Shown: one piece after another, positions 18,334 through 28,161 of the stretch
How positions within the stretch are numbered: the stretch's first letter is position 1
How the letters are laid out: every line of letters starts with the position of its first letter
Assembly (NCBI RefSeq): GCF_944391105.1
Contig: NZ_CALXSK010000019.1
Span: 1-62,935, forward strand
Source of the DNA: an uncultured Victivallis sp.
GTDB taxonomy: Bacteria > Verrucomicrobiota > Lentisphaeria > Victivallales > Victivallaceae
Length of the DNA: 62,935 nt
Direction of reading: 5' to 3'
Notes under the pieces: generated by a model
Database searches by the model: none
Seen by the model: only the letters and a program-made list of their open reading frames with translations
What the model was told of the DNA's origin: nothing
Made by a program: the position numbers and the translations under genes

Positions 18334-18356
18334 CGCGCCGGGCACCCCCCGGCGCG
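18334..18356. repeat. GC-rich hairpin between thrS and infC
   Basis: CGCGCCGGG (18334-18342) and CCCGGCGCG (18348-18356) with a 5-nt loop. No T-run follows on the minus strand. It may be an RNA processing or stabilising element in the thrS-infC mRNA. Confidence 0.75.
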
Positions 18357-18381
18357 AATTGTCGTATCCGAATACAATACT

Positions 18382-20112
18382 TCAAACGATCTTATTTTCA
18401 ACCTCGTAACGCATTTTTTCCGCAAGTTGTTCGACGGAAAGCGTCCCGAGTTCCCCTTCCCGGCGGTTCCGGACCGCCGCCGTTCCGTCCGCCGCCTCGC
18501 GCTCGCCGACCACGAGCAGATACGGAATGCGCTCGTTGCGTGCATCCTTGATCTTCGCCCCGAGGCTCGACGCGCGCACGTCGGTTTCGACCCGGAATCC
18601 CTTCTGCCGCAGCTCGAGTTCGAGCTTCTTCGCGTAGTCGAGCTGTTTCTCCGAAACCGGCAGCACCCGTGCCTGCTCCGGCGCAAGCCACAGCGGGAAC
18701 GCTCCCGCGTACTGCTCGATCAGAATTCCGAAGAAACGCTCGAGCGAACCCATCAGCGCACGGTGCACCATGAACGGACGGTGCTTTTTCCCGTCCTCGC
18801 CGATGTAGGTCATGTCGAACCGTTCCGGCAGATTGAAGTCGAACTGGATCGTCGCGGTCTGCCATTCGCGGCCGATCGCATCCTTCACCTTCAGGTCGAT
18901 CTTCGGCCCGTAGAATGCACCGCCGCCCTCGTCGACTTCACAGTCGAGACCGAGCTTGTCAACTGCTTTCCGCAGCGAGGTGATCGCCTTCTCCCACCGC
19001 TCCGGCTCGCCAACCGCCTTCGCAGGACGCGTCGACAGATACGGCTTGATATCTTTGAACCCGAAGCAGTTCCAGATGTAGAGGCTGAACCGCAGCACCT
19101 CGGCGATCTCATCCTCGATCTGTTCCGGCGTGCAGATGATGTGCGAGTCGTCCTGCGTGAACCCGCGCACACGCAGCAAGCCGTGCAGCGCTCCGGACTT
19201 CTCATAACGGTAGACCGTCCCGAGTTCCGCCCAGCGCAACGGCAGCTCCCGGTAGGAGCGCAGGCGCGACTGGTAGATCTCGATGTGGAACGGGCAGTTC
19301 ATCGGCTTGACAAAATAATCCTTTTCGTCGATCTTCATTGCCGAATACATGCTCTCCCGGTAGAAGTCGAGGTGTCCGCTCGTCTCCCAGAGCACACTCT
19401 GGCCGATGTGCGGCGTGTAGAGCAGCTGATACCCGTTCTTGTAGTGCTCCTCCTTCCAGAAAGTCTCAAATGTGTGCCGGATGAACGCCCCTTTCGGATG
19501 CCAGAGCACGAGCCCCGGTCCGACGTTCTCGGAAAAGCTGAAGAGATCGAGCTCCTGGCCGAGTTTGCGGTGGTCGCGTTTCGCCGCCTCCTCCTGCATG
19601 CGGATGTGCTCCTTGAGTTCCGCCTCGGTCGCGAACGCGGTCCCGTAAATGCGCTGGAGCATCTTGTTCTTCTCGTCTCCGCGGAAGTAGCTGCCCGCAA
19701 TGGACAGCAGCTTCACCGCGCCGATGTCGCCGGTATTCGAGACGTGCGGCCCGCGGCAGAGATCGACGAAGTCGCCCGTCCGGTAAAAGCCGATCTTCTC
19801 CCCCTCGGGAATGTCCGCGAGACGTTCGAGCTTGTAGGGCTGGCCCGCCTCGGTCAGCATTTTCTGCGCCTCGTCGCGGGGAAGCTCGAAGTGCTCGAAC
19901 GGCAGCTTGCGGCCGATCAGCTTCTTCATCTGTTTCTCGATCTCTTTCAGGTCTTCGTTGACGAGGCGGTGCTCCATGTCGAAATCGTAGTAGAACCCGT
20001 TCTCGGTCGCCGGACCGATGTCGAATTTCGCATCGGGATACAGTTTCTGAACCGCCGCGGCCATCACATGCGCCGCGCTGTGGCGGATCGTCTCAAGAGG
20101 ATAATCACTCAT
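18382..20112 (-). CDS. thrS: Threonyl-tRNA synthetase lacking the N-terminal TGS domain
   Basis: 576 residues, against about 640 for E. coli ThrRS. It begins directly in the N2 editing domain (IRHSAAHVMAAAVQKLYPDAKF, GFYYDF); the roughly 60-residue TGS domain is missing. The editing domain keeps HSAAH and the CRGPH zinc-site motif. Class II motifs follow: LWHPKGAFIRHTFETFW (motif 1), RWAELGTVYRYEKSGALHGLLRVRGFTQDDSHI (motif 2) and RALMGSLERFFGILIEQYAGAFPLWLAPEQ (motif 3), then the anticodon-binding domain. The upstream DNA holds only 146 bp with a hairpin, so no separate TGS-coding piece is seen. It lies before infC, as in many bacteria. Confidence 0.95.
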   Translation of the reverse strand: MSDYPLETIRHSAAHVMAAAVQKLYPDAKFDIGPATENGFYYDFDMEHRLVNEDLKEIEKQMKKLIGRKLPFEHFELPRDEAQKMLTEAGQPYKLERLADIPEGEKIGFYRTGDFVDLCRGPHVSNTGDIGAVKLLSIAGSYFRGDEKNKMLQRIYGTAFATEAELKEHIRMQEEAAKRDHRKLGQELDLFSFSENVGPGLVLWHPKGAFIRHTFETFWKEEHYKNGYQLLYTPHIGQSVLWETSGHLDFYRESMYSAMKIDEKDYFVKPMNCPFHIEIYQSRLRSYRELPLRWAELGTVYRYEKSGALHGLLRVRGFTQDDSHIICTPEQIEDEIAEVLRFSLYIWNCFGFKDIKPYLSTRPAKAVGEPERWEKAITSLRKAVDKLGLDCEVDEGGGAFYGPKIDLKVKDAIGREWQTATIQFDFNLPERFDMTYIGEDGKKHRPFMVHRALMGSLERFFGILIEQYAGAFPLWLAPEQARVLPVSEKQLDYAKKLELELRQKGFRVETDVRASSLGAKIKDARNERIPYLLVVGEREAADGTAAVRNRREGELGTLSVEQLAEKMRYEVENKIV

Positions 20113-20184
20113 TTTCGTAAACCTTCCATTCCAAACTTCTTACTGCCTGCACGAAATAAACGTCATCCGCGGCCGCCGGTCACG

Positions 20185-20203
20185 CCCGCGTCGGTGACGC
20201 GGG
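20185..20203. repeat. Hairpin between ahcY and thrS
   Basis: CCCGCGTC and GACGCGGG separated by GGT: an 8-bp perfect stem in the 146-bp gap, without a T-run. It is the third GC-rich intergenic hairpin in this translation-gene cluster. Confidence 0.7.
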
Positions 20204-20258
20204 GGATTCCTCTCTTGGTCAAGTTCCGATTCATTCTGTTCTCCCTTCCCGGCATCTC

Positions 20259-21665
20259 TCAGTAACGATAACTCTCCGGCTTGTAAGGCCCGTCAACCGG
20301 AACGCCGATGTAGGCGGCCTGCTCCGGAGTAAGTTTCGTCAACTTCGCGCCGAGTTTCTCAAGGTGAAGCCGCGCAACCTCTTCGTCGAGCTTTTTCTCG
20401 ATCAGGTAGACGCCGACTTTCCGATCCTTGCTGCGGGCGATGTCGATCTGAGCGAGCGTCTGGTTCGTGAAGCTGTTCGACATCACGAACGACGGATGTC
20501 CCGTCGCGCAGCCGAGGTTCACGAGCCGCCCCTCCGCCAGCAGATAGATGCTGTGCCCGTCCGGGAACGTGAAACGGCTGACCGGACACTCGCTGCCTTT
20601 GATGACCGTCTTTTTGATGCCGGGCCAGCTTTCGAGCCGCGCAACTTCGATCTCGTCGTCGAAATGACCGATGTTGCAGACGATCGCCTGATCTTTCATC
20701 TTCGCCATGTGCTCAGCCGTGATGATCCGGCAGTTGCCGGTGGTCGTGACGAAAAGGTCCGCCTGCGGCAGCGCATCCTCGACCGTGCAGACCTGGAAAC
20801 CGGCCATGCAGGCCTGAAGCGCGCAAATGGGATCGATCTCGCTCACCAGCACCCGGGCGCGTTCGTTGTGCAGCGCCTCGGCGCACCCCTTGCCCACGTC
20901 GCCGTAGCCGCAGACCATGACCGTCTTGCCGGAAAGCATCACGTCGAGTGCACGCTTGATTCCGTCGGTCAGGCTGTGGCGGCAGCCGTAGATGTTGTCG
21001 AACTTGCTCTTCGTGACCGAATCGTTCACGTTGATCGCCGGAAAGAGCAGTTCACCTTTCGCCTGCATCTGAATGAGCCGGTGGACGCCCGTAGTGGTCT
21101 CCTCCGAGACGCCCTTCACGTTCGCGGCAACCTTGTGCCAGTGCTGCGGATCCTCCGCAAGCACCCGCTTGAGCAGCGCATTGATGATCGCAAGTTCCGC
21201 CACATCGGTCGGCACATCGAGAATCGACGGATCGTTCTCCGCCGCATACCCGCGGTGGATCAGCAGCGTCGCGTCGCCGCCGTCGTCGACGATCTGGTCC
21301 GGCCCGGAACCGTCCGGCCAGGTCATCGCCCGGTAGGTGCACTCCCAGTACTCCTCAAGCGTCTCGCCCTTCCAGGCAAAGACCGGCACCCCGTCGGCCG
21401 CGATCGCCGCCGCCGCGTGATCCTGCGTCGAAAAGATGTTGCAGCTCGCCCAGCGGACGTCCGCGCCGAGCGCCTTGAGCGTCTCGATGAGCACGGCCGT
21501 CTGGATCGTCATGTGCAGACTTCCCATGATCTTGACGCCTTTGAGCGGCTGCTGCGGACCGTATTTCGCGCGGGTCGCCATGAGTCCGGGCATCTCCTGC
21601 TCGGCAATTTCAATCTCTTTCCGGCCGAAGTCGGCCAGATTGATGTCTTTCACCTTGTATTCCAT
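20259..21665 (-). CDS. ahcY: S-adenosylhomocysteine hydrolase
   Basis: 468 residues, the longer bacterial form. It splits S-adenosylhomocysteine into adenosine and homocysteine using bound NAD. Key parts: [32 protein letters not shown], the substrate region [21 protein letters not shown] and the NAD-binding [13 protein letters not shown]. The C-terminus ends KPESYRY, with the Lys-x-x-x-Tyr-Arg-Tyr pattern of the family. It sits just after the kinase that can remove the adenosine product and two genes from metK, forming a methyl-cycle set. Confidence 0.97.
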   Translation of the reverse strand: MEYKVKDINLADFGRKEIEIAEQEMPGLMATRAKYGPQQPLKGVKIMGSLHMTIQTAVLIETLKALGADVRWASCNIFSTQDHAAAAIAADGVPVFAWKGETLEEYWECTYRAMTWPDGSGPDQIVDDGGDATLLIHRGYAAENDPSILDVPTDVAELAIINALLKRVLAEDPQHWHKVAANVKGVSEETTTGVHRLIQMQAKGELLFPAINVNDSVTKSKFDNIYGCRHSLTDGIKRALDVMLSGKTVMVCGYGDVGKGCAEALHNERARVLVSEIDPICALQACMAGFQVCTVEDALPQADLFVTTTGNCRIITAEHMAKMKDQAIVCNIGHFDDEIEVARLESWPGIKKTVIKGSECPVSRFTFPDGHSIYLLAEGRLVNLGCATGHPSFVMSNSFTNQTLAQIDIARSKDRKVGVYLIEKKLDEEVARLHLEKLGAKLTKLTPEQAAYIGVPVDGPYKPESYRY

Positions 21666-21666
21666 C

Positions 21667-22689
21667 TCAATTGGTTCCTTCCTGCATCCTGCTTCTGATA
21701 TAGCTCCAGCGCTCTTCCGGAATTTCGGAGCCGACCACCTTGACCACCTCGGAACTCACGAGCGCACCGTAATAGGCCGCTTCCGCCAGATTCTTTCCCT
21801 GGCAGAGCCCGTAGAGAAACCCCGTCGCCCAGAGGTCGCCGGCGGCGGTCGTATCCACCGGATTTTCGACGAGCTGCGCCGGGATCCGCACGGTTTCGTT
21901 TCCGGACTTCACGAGCGCGCCTTTCCGTCCGAGCTTCACGGCGGCGACGTCGCACCATGAGGCAAGACGTTCAAGCCGTTCCTCGACCGACATCTCCCCG
22001 AGCAGCGCGGCCGCCTCCTCCTCGTTTGCGAGAATCACGTCGACGTACTCCTTCAGAATCGACGGCAGACTCTCGCGGAAATCCCGGACCACTTCGAACG
22101 AAGCCAGGTCGATTCCGATCCGGCAACCCGCCTCCTTCGCCTTCCGCAGCACGGTCGGCATGACCGCCGAATAGAACATATATCCTTCGATATAGACAAA
22201 ATCGTACTTCGAAAAATCGACCGCGGCGGCCTCCTCGGGCCGCACGAGCAGCGAGGCGGCCAGCGCCGAACGCATCGTGCGCTCCGCATCGGGCGTGATC
22301 ATCGAGAGACACGTCCCGGTCGGCAGCTCCGAGGTCGCAATGAACTCCTCGTCGGATCCCCCGAGCTCCCGCAGCCGGCGGCGGTAAAAACAACCTTTCT
22401 CATCTGTGCCGAGCTTGCCGAACATCGCGACCGGAATCCCGAGGCGCGCGAGCCCGAAGATCGTGTTGCCCGCCGAACCGCCCGGCACAAGCCGCGGCTC
22501 CGACGGCAGCCGCCGCAGAACCTCCTCCTGAAACTCCGGCTCGACCATGACCATCCCCCCCTTTTCGCCGGGGACGGTTTCGAGAAACGCGTCATCGACC
22601 GGTACGAGGATGTCCAGCAGCGGCGACCCGACGCCGAGCAGCCGGAATTCCCCGCCGTCCGCGGAGTTGCGTCCGTTCAGAATTCCCAT
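21667..22689 (-). CDS. PfkB-family sugar kinase, probable adenosine kinase
   Basis: 340 residues from the ATG at 22689, 9 bp after the metK stop codon; an upstream in-frame start at 22809 would overlap metK by over 100 bp. PfkB signatures: [15 protein letters not shown] (signature 1) and [17 protein letters not shown] (signature 2, with the catalytic Asp of AAGD). Ribokinase-type beta-sheet elements such as [17 protein letters not shown] are also visible. Placement between metK and ahcY suggests that the substrate is adenosine released by AhcY, so phosphorylation drives the reversible hydrolase reaction forward. Other PfkB substrates cannot be excluded. Confidence 0.88.
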   Translation of the reverse strand: MGILNGRNSADGGEFRLLGVGSPLLDILVPVDDAFLETVPGEKGGMVMVEPEFQEEVLRRLPSEPRLVPGGSAGNTIFGLARLGIPVAMFGKLGTDEKGCFYRRRLRELGGSDEEFIATSELPTGTCLSMITPDAERTMRSALAASLLVRPEEAAAVDFSKYDFVYIEGYMFYSAVMPTVLRKAKEAGCRIGIDLASFEVVRDFRESLPSILKEYVDVILANEEEAAALLGEMSVEERLERLASWCDVAAVKLGRKGALVKSGNETVRIPAQLVENPVDTTAAGDLWATGFLYGLCQGKNLAEAAYYGALVSSEVVKVVGSEIPEERWSYIRSRMQEGTN

Positions 22690-22697
22690 GATCTTGA

Positions 22698-23894
22698 TTA
22701 CTTCAGATATTCCGCGGCGGCGGCCTTGAGTTCTTCGACCTTGTCGAGCTTCTCCCACGGGAACTGCGAACGGCCGAAGTGACCGTAGGCCGCCGTGTCC
22801 GCGTAGCACCAGCCGTTGCCCGGATGCTTGAGCCCGAGCGTCTGGATGATCGCCGCCGGCTTCAGGCTGAACACCTTGCGGACGACCTTCTCAAGATCCT
22901 GTTCGTTCTTGAGCTTGCCGGTACCGTAGGTGTCGACATTGATCGAAAGCGGTTCGGCCACGCCGATGGCGTAGGCAACCTGAATTTCACACTTGTCCGC
23001 AAGTCCTGCCGCGACGATGTTCTTCGCGATGTAACGGCACATGTAGGCGGCCGAACGGTCGACTTTCGAAGGATCCTTGCCGGAGAACGCGCCGCCGCCG
23101 TGGCTGCCGACGCCGCCGTAGGTGTCGACGATGATCTTGCGGCCGGTCAAGCCGGTGTCGCCGTGCGGACCGCCGATCTCGAACCGGCCGGTCGGATTGA
23201 CATAATACACAATGTCGTCATTCAGCAGCTCGGCCGGAACAACCTTTTTCACAACTTCCTTGACGAGAGTTTCCAGCCACTTGATGTCCATGTCCGGCGT
23301 GTGCTGGTGCGAAACCACGACCGCGGTCAGCGCAACCGGCTTGCCTTTGGAGTAGCGGATCGAAACCTGGCTCTTCGAGTCGGGCCGCAGGTAACGGTAG
23401 TTCTCCGGATCGGTGTGGCGCAGCCGCGCGAGTTCCTCGACGATCTTGTGCGCATAATAGATCGGCGCCGGCATGTAGGCGGGCGTCTCGTTCGACGCGT
23501 AACCGAACATCATTCCCTGGTCGCCGGCGCCCTGCTCGGTGAAGAGGCCCTGACCTTCGGTCACGCCCTGCGAGATGTCCGGAGACTGCTTGTGGATGCA
23601 GATCATCACCTTCGCATCATCGGCGCAGAAACCGACACCATGCTCATTGTAACCGATCTTGCGGACCGCGTCGAGAGCGACCTCCTGCCAGTTGACTTTC
23701 GCTTTCGTCGTGATCTCACCGGAGATGACGACGAGATTCGTCGTGGTCAGCGTCTCACAGGCAACCCGGCTCTCGGGATCCTGCGCGAGGCAGGCGTCGA
23801 GGATCGCATCGGAAATCTGATCACACACCTTGTCGGGATGCCCCTCCGAAACCGATTCGGAGGTGAAAACATGATCGGCATGAATTTTGCTCAT
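22698..23894 (-). CDS. metK: S-adenosylmethionine synthetase
   Basis: 398 residues, full length. Motifs: [21 protein letters not shown] at the N-terminus (ATP and metal binding), [12 protein letters not shown] (signature 1) and [19 protein letters not shown] (signature 2). It makes the methyl donor from methionine and ATP. AGGAG lies about 9 nt before the start. The short leader (about 55 nt after the pal terminator) has no room for a SAM riboswitch, and none was seen. Confidence 0.98.
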   Translation of the reverse strand: MSKIHADHVFTSESVSEGHPDKVCDQISDAILDACLAQDPESRVACETLTTTNLVVISGEITTKAKVNWQEVALDAVRKIGYNEHGVGFCADDAKVMICIHKQSPDISQGVTEGQGLFTEQGAGDQGMMFGYASNETPAYMPAPIYYAHKIVEELARLRHTDPENYRYLRPDSKSQVSIRYSKGKPVALTAVVVSHQHTPDMDIKWLETLVKEVVKKVVPAELLNDDIVYYVNPTGRFEIGGPHGDTGLTGRKIIVDTYGGVGSHGGGAFSGKDPSKVDRSAAYMCRYIAKNIVAAGLADKCEIQVAYAIGVAEPLSINVDTYGTGKLKNEQDLEKVVRKVFSLKPAAIIQTLGLKHPGNGWCYADTAAYGHFGRSQFPWEKLDKVEELKAAAAEYLK

Positions 23895-23945
23895 TTACAT
23901 AAACTCCTGATATTTAAAGATTTATTGCATTTTTATTTCATACAT

Positions 23946-23982
23946 AAAAAGCCCGACCGACCGCGAATGCGGTCGGACGAGC
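23946..23982 (-). terminator. Intrinsic terminator of pal
   Basis: Minus-strand stem of 14 positions (23969-23982 with 23951-23964) with one mismatch and one G-U pair, loop ATTC, followed by TTTTT. It separates pal from metK. Confidence 0.9.
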
Positions 23983-24036
23983 GAAGTTCAAAACGTCAGA
24001 AAGAGTCAAGAACGAACATCATGCGGTTCGTCATGA

Positions 24037-24666
24037 TCAATATTGCGGCATCCGCATCGGGACCGGAACGCCGCGACGGTTCTGCCCCCAGACCGCTTCG
24101 CCCGTGCCCTCGACCGCCGGCTTGTCCTTGCCGTAGCTGAGGGTTCTCATCCGCGCGTCGGCAACGCCGCAGCCGGCGAGATAAGCGCGGATCGCATTTG
24201 CCCGGCGTTCGCCGAGCGCGCGGTTGTACTCCTCGGTGCCGCGCTGGTCGCAGTGACCTTCGATCACGAGTCCGAGCGACGGATTCGCCTGGAGATACTG
24301 GGCGATGCGGTCGAGGTTCGCCTGCTCCGAGGGGACGAGCACATCCGAGTCATAAGCGAAATAGATGATCGGCATGTTGAGCCGGTTGGCCGGATCGGCC
24401 TCAACCCAGTCGGAGCCGTTCCCGGCGACGGAGTCGATTCCCGCATCGGTCGCACCCGGAGCCCAGCCGGACGGTCCGTTGCCGAACGAATCGCCGGGGA
24501 CGCCGTTGAGACCGGTGTTGTTCATGCCGAAACCGGGATCCGCGTACGCCTCCTCCACCGGGGTGGTCGCCTCCGCCGGGGTTTCGTTGCTGAAAAGACC
24601 GCAGCCGGCTGTTCCGAATCCGAGAATCGCGAGCGCAAGCGCCGAACCGAAAAGATGCTTCATCAT
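24037..24666 (-). CDS. pal: Peptidoglycan-associated lipoprotein Pal (OmpA-C domain)
   Basis: 209 residues from the paired ATG codons at 24666/24663, with GAGG about ten bases upstream. A lipoprotein signal ends at Cys22 (GFGTAGC). A long Asn/Gly/Pro-rich linker (about 30-95) follows, then the OmpA-like peptidoglycan-binding domain: IYFAYDSDVLVPSEQANLDRIAQYL, VIEGHCDQRGTEEYNRALGERRANAI and the ending GQNRRG. It anchors the outer membrane to peptidoglycan. The tol genes are not in the window. It has its own terminator and is read away from ilvE. Confidence 0.93.
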   Translation of the reverse strand: MMKHLFGSALALAILGFGTAGCGLFSNETPAEATTPVEEAYADPGFGMNNTGLNGVPGDSFGNGPSGWAPGATDAGIDSVAGNGSDWVEADPANRLNMPIIYFAYDSDVLVPSEQANLDRIAQYLQANPSLGLVIEGHCDQRGTEEYNRALGERRANAIRAYLAGCGVADARMRTLSYGKDKPAVEGTGEAVWGQNRRGVPVPMRMPQY

Positions 24667-24856
24667 AACTGTTGTTCCTCTCTGGAAATAAGTCTCCGAA
24701 AACCAATGACAACCCGTTTTCTCATAACATAGACTTGAAATAAAAAATTTCCAATGATTTTCCGACAAAAGCGGTTTTTTTTTATGAATTCCGGCCGCGC
24801 AGCGGCGCCGGGACGGAAAATCCTCCCGCATTTGCCCCCAAACTTCAAAAAAAACC

Positions 24857-24885
24857 TTGATATTGCAACGCAACTCTGCTATATT
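24857..24885 (+). promoter_or_regulatory. Sigma-70 promoter of ilvE
   Basis: TTGATA (24857-24862), 17-bp spacer, TATATT (24880-24885). The start point is expected near 24892, about 40 nt ahead of the ilvE ATG. Confidence 0.78.
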
Positions 24886-24931
24886 TTCCTCTGTAACATC
24901 CTGTAAATGCAGATAGGGAGGACAGCAGATC

Positions 24932-25939
24932 ATGGATATCGATTGGGAGAACCTCGGATTCAAATTCATGCCGACCCGGAGCAATATCCGGTTTCACTAC
25001 GCCGACGGGAAATGGGATGACGGCAAGCTGTACAACAGCTACGACATCAGCATCAGCGTCGCGGCCAATGCGCTCCACTACGGACAGGCGATCTTCGAAG
25101 GCGGCAAGGCGTTCTGCTGCAAGGACGGCAAGGTCCGCATCTTCCGCCCGGATGAAAACGGCATCCGTCTGAATCGTTCCGCGGCCCATCTGCTCATGCC
25201 TGAATTTCCGGTTGAAAAATTCGTCGAAGCGGTCAAGACCGTCGTGCGTGACAACATCGATTACGTTCCGCCCTACGGCACCGGCGGCGCACTCTACATC
25301 CGTCCCGTGATGTTCGGAACGACTCCGCAGATCGGCGTCGGTTCGAGTCTTGAGTATGAACTCGTCATCATGGTCGTCCCGGTCGGCGCCTACTACAAGG
25401 GAGGCATCAAGCCGGTCGACGCGATGATTTCGCGCGACTACGACCGCGCCGCGCCGCACGGAACCGGCCACATCAAGGCGGCGGGCAACTACGCCGCAAG
25501 CCTGATCTCCAGCAAGCAGGCCAAAGAGAAGGGATGCGCGGTGGCGCTCTTCCTCGACCCGGCGACCCACACCTTCGTCGATGAATTCGGAACAAGCAAC
25601 TTCCTTGCGATCACGAAAGACGGCAAATACGTCACGAGTCTCTCCGACTCGATTCTCGCTTCGATCACGAACAAGTCGCTCATGACCATCGCGGCCGATC
25701 TCGGCATGCCGGTCGAGCGGCGGAAGATCCGCGCCTCGGAACTCCCCGATTTCGCGGAGGTCGCCGCCTGCGGCACCGCCGTGGTGCTCACCCCGGTCGG
25801 CCGCATCTTCGACGGTGACAAGGTGATCGACTACCATCTTACGGAGATCGGTCCGCATTTGAAGAAGCTCTACGACGAAATGACCGGCATCCAGGACGGC
25901 GCCCGTCCGGACAAACACGGGTGGCTGGTGGAGATTTAA
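24932..25939 (+). CDS. ilvE: Branched-chain amino acid aminotransferase
   Basis: 335 residues, PLP-dependent fold-type IV. Visible features are ANALHYGQAIFEGGKAF, the lysine segment GHIKAAGNYAAS (Lys binds PLP), DEFGTSNFLAI and the late AACGTAVVLTPVG. The layout, including the N-terminal strand region before HYGQ, fits the group that includes eukaryote-type BCATs. It makes or consumes 2-oxoisovalerate, the precursor of pantoate, which may explain the linkage to panC two bases after its stop. AGGGAGG precedes the start. Confidence 0.94.
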   Translation: MDIDWENLGFKFMPTRSNIRFHYADGKWDDGKLYNSYDISISVAANALHYGQAIFEGGKAFCCKDGKVRIFRPDENGIRLNRSAAHLLMPEFPVEKFVEAVKTVVRDNIDYVPPYGTGGALYIRPVMFGTTPQIGVGSSLEYELVIMVVPVGAYYKGGIKPVDAMISRDYDRAAPHGTGHIKAAGNYAASLISSKQAKEKGCAVALFLDPATHTFVDEFGTSNFLAITKDGKYVTSLSDSILASITNKSLMTIAADLGMPVERRKIRASELPDFAEVAACGTAVVLTPVGRIFDGDKVIDYHLTEIGPHLKKLYDEMTGIQDGARPDKHGWLVEI

Positions 25940-25941
25940 TC

Positions 25942-26793
25942 ATGAAGATCTTCAGAACGCCTGCCGAGTTGCAGGCGTATGCGCTTGCGAACAAGCGGTC
26001 GGGCAAAACGACCGCGCTGGTTCCGACCATGGGGTATCTGCATGCCGGGCATCTGTCGCTGATCGACATCGCCCGGCAGAAAGCCGATATCGTGATCGTC
26101 TCGATCTTCGTGAACCCGATCCAGTTCGGGCCGACCGAGGACCTCGACAAATATCCGCGCGATTTCGAGCGCGATTCGAAACTCTGTGAAGAGCACGGCG
26201 CGGACGCGGTCTTCGCTCCGGAACCCGGTGTGATGTACGCTCCGGACGCCTCGACCTTCGTGGAGGAGACCAGACTCTCCCGGCCGCTCTGCGGCGCACG
26301 GCGGCCCGGCCACTTCCGCGGCGTCACGACCGTGGTGGCCAAGCTGTTCAACCTCGCGCTGCCCGACTACGCCGTCTTCGGCATGAAAGACGCGCAGCAG
26401 CTGCTGGTCATCAAACGCATGGTGCGGGATTTGAACTTCCCGGTGGAGATCATCGCTGCTCCGCTGATCCGCGAACACAGCGGACTGGCGCTCTCGTCGC
26501 GCAACGCCTATCTCTCCGAAGATGAAAAAGAGCGGGCGGTCGTGCTCTCGCGCGTGCTCGACGCCGCGCGGCCGGCGCTGATCGAGGGGGGGATCGAAGC
26601 GATTCCCGCCGTACTCGAGGCGATGCGGCATGAGATCGAAAAGGCGGGCGGGCGGATCGATTACGTCGAAGCGCTCGACGCCTCGACCCTTGAACCGCCG
26701 ACGGAAAAATCTGCAGACCTGCTCGTCGCGCTGGCCGTCTACTTCGGCAAAACGCGACTGATCGACAACACTCTCGTATGGGTGAAACGATGA
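25942..26793 (+). CDS. panC: Pantothenate synthetase PanC
   Basis: 283 residues from ATG 25942. It condenses pantoate and beta-alanine with ATP to pantothenate. Motifs: VPTMGYLHAGHLSLI (HIGH-type nucleotide site), SIFVNPIQFGPTEDL, RPGHFRGVTTVVAKLFNL, FGMKDAQQLLVIKRMV and LSSRNAYLS (KMSKS-like). The stop codon overlaps the hisD start (ATGA). Confidence 0.97.
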   Translation: MKIFRTPAELQAYALANKRSGKTTALVPTMGYLHAGHLSLIDIARQKADIVIVSIFVNPIQFGPTEDLDKYPRDFERDSKLCEEHGADAVFAPEPGVMYAPDASTFVEETRLSRPLCGARRPGHFRGVTTVVAKLFNLALPDYAVFGMKDAQQLLVIKRMVRDLNFPVEIIAAPLIREHSGLALSSRNAYLSEDEKERAVVLSRVLDAARPALIEGGIEAIPAVLEAMRHEIEKAGGRIDYVEALDASTLEPPTEKSADLLVALAVYFGKTRLIDNTLVWVKR

Positions 26794-28079
26794 AGAAACT
26801 TTATTACAACGCTCCCGGTTTTGAAGAGGAACTGCGGGCGCTGGCGGACCGTCCCGGCTACCCGCCGGAGATCGAATCCCAGGTTGCGGCCATCATCGAG
26901 GATGTCCGGAAAGAGGGAGACGCCGCCATCGTCCGATATGCCGCGAAATTCGATCACACCGAACTTGATCCGTCCCGCTTCCGGGTGACGGAGGAGGAGA
27001 TCGACGAAGCGGAACAGCTGCTTTCGGAACGGGAGAAGAAAGCGATCGATACGGCGCTCTTCCAGGTGCGCGATTTCGCTCTGGCGACGCTGCCGCGCCC
27101 GTGGAGCGCTTCGCCGCGCCCCGGGGTGACGCTCGGTGAGAAATTCACGCCGATGGATCGTGTCGGCGTCTACATTCCGGGCGGCACGGCGCCGCTGGTC
27201 TCGACCGTGCTGCACACGGCGGGGATCGCGGGGGCGGCGGGAGTCCGCGAAATCGTGGCGACCACCCCGGCGAACCGGGAGGGGAAGGTTCATCCGGCCG
27301 TGCTCTATGCGATGCGTCGGGCGGGGGTGACTGAGATTCTGCGGCTCGGCGGCGTCTACGGCGTCGCGGCGCTCGCGCTCGGGACGGAGTCGATCCGCCG
27401 GGTTGAAAAACTCGTCGGCCCCGGCAACGCCTACGTGACTGCGGCCAAGAAGCTGCTGTACGGCCGGGTCGCGATCGATATGGTTGCGGGTCCCTCGGAG
27501 ATTCTCGTCATCGCGGACGCCCACGCGAATCCGGAGTTCATCGCGGCCGACCTGCTGAGCCAGGCCGAACACGGATCCGGACTCGAGCAGGCGGTGCTGG
27601 TCACGACCGACCGCGCGATGATCGAACGGGTGGAGGCCGCGTTCCGGCGTCAGAAGGCGACGCTGCCGCGCATCGCGACGATCGAACGTGTCGAAGAGCA
27701 CGGCGTCTTCCTGATCCATGCCGCCGACCTTGAACAGGCCGCCCGCATAGCGAGCGCCTATGCGCCGGAGCACCTCGAAATCCAGACCGAAAATCCGGAA
27801 GCGGTCGCCGCGAAAATCACTGCCGCGGGGGCGATTTTCCTCGGGCCGTGGACGCCGGAGCCGATCGGCGACTTCTGTGCCGGGCCGTCGCACGTGCTGC
27901 CGACCGCCTCAAGCGCCCGTTACTTCAACGGGCTTGAAACGGCCGGATTCTTCCGGCGCACGAGCCTCGTGAAATATGAGGAGTCCGCACTGCGCCGGGA
28001 GGTCGGCATCGTCGAGTGTTTCGGTGAAATGGAGGGACTCGCCGCCCACGGGCGCGCCGGAACGATCCGGGTGAAGTAG
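26790..28079 (+). CDS. hisD: Histidinol dehydrogenase
   Basis: 429 residues from ATG 26790, overlapping panC by 4 bp. It performs the last two oxidations of histidine synthesis with NAD. Signature regions: [75 protein letters not shown] (zinc and catalytic residues, Gln-Ala-Glu-His) and the C-terminal [13 protein letters not shown]. No other his genes are close, so this operon mixes three amino acid/cofactor steps. Confidence 0.97.
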   Translation: MKKLYYNAPGFEEELRALADRPGYPPEIESQVAAIIEDVRKEGDAAIVRYAAKFDHTELDPSRFRVTEEEIDEAEQLLSEREKKAIDTALFQVRDFALATLPRPWSASPRPGVTLGEKFTPMDRVGVYIPGGTAPLVSTVLHTAGIAGAAGVREIVATTPANREGKVHPAVLYAMRRAGVTEILRLGGVYGVAALALGTESIRRVEKLVGPGNAYVTAAKKLLYGRVAIDMVAGPSEILVIADAHANPEFIAADLLSQAEHGSGLEQAVLVTTDRAMIERVEAAFRRQKATLPRIATIERVEEHGVFLIHAADLEQAARIASAYAPEHLEIQTENPEAVAAKITAAGAIFLGPWTPEPIGDFCAGPSHVLPTASSARYFNGLETAGFFRRTSLVKYEESALRREVGIVECFGEMEGLAAHGRAGTIRVK

Positions 28080-28090
28080 CCGGGTTGAGC

Positions 28091-28118
28091 TTGACTGCCC
28101 GGAAAGGCGGAGTATATT
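28091..28118 (+). promoter_or_regulatory. Sigma-70 promoter of the secreted thioredoxin-fold/TPR gene
   Basis: TTGACT (28091-28096), 16-bp spacer, TATATT (28113-28118). It lies 44 nt ahead of the ATG at 28162, inside the gap after hisD. Confidence 0.78.
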
Positions 28119-28161
28119 TATTCAGAACTCAAAATATTTCGTTTTTCCGGAGGAATTCTGT

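Noticed and set aside
18253..20265. Open frame of 670 codons on the plus strand across thrS
   Set aside because: Shadow of thrS, with the Arg/Leu/Asp-rich composition typical of antisense reading in GC-rich DNA.
23895..23945. SAM riboswitch upstream of metK
   Set aside because: Only about 50 nt separate the pal terminator from the metK start; there is no space for a SAM aptamer and no conserved core.
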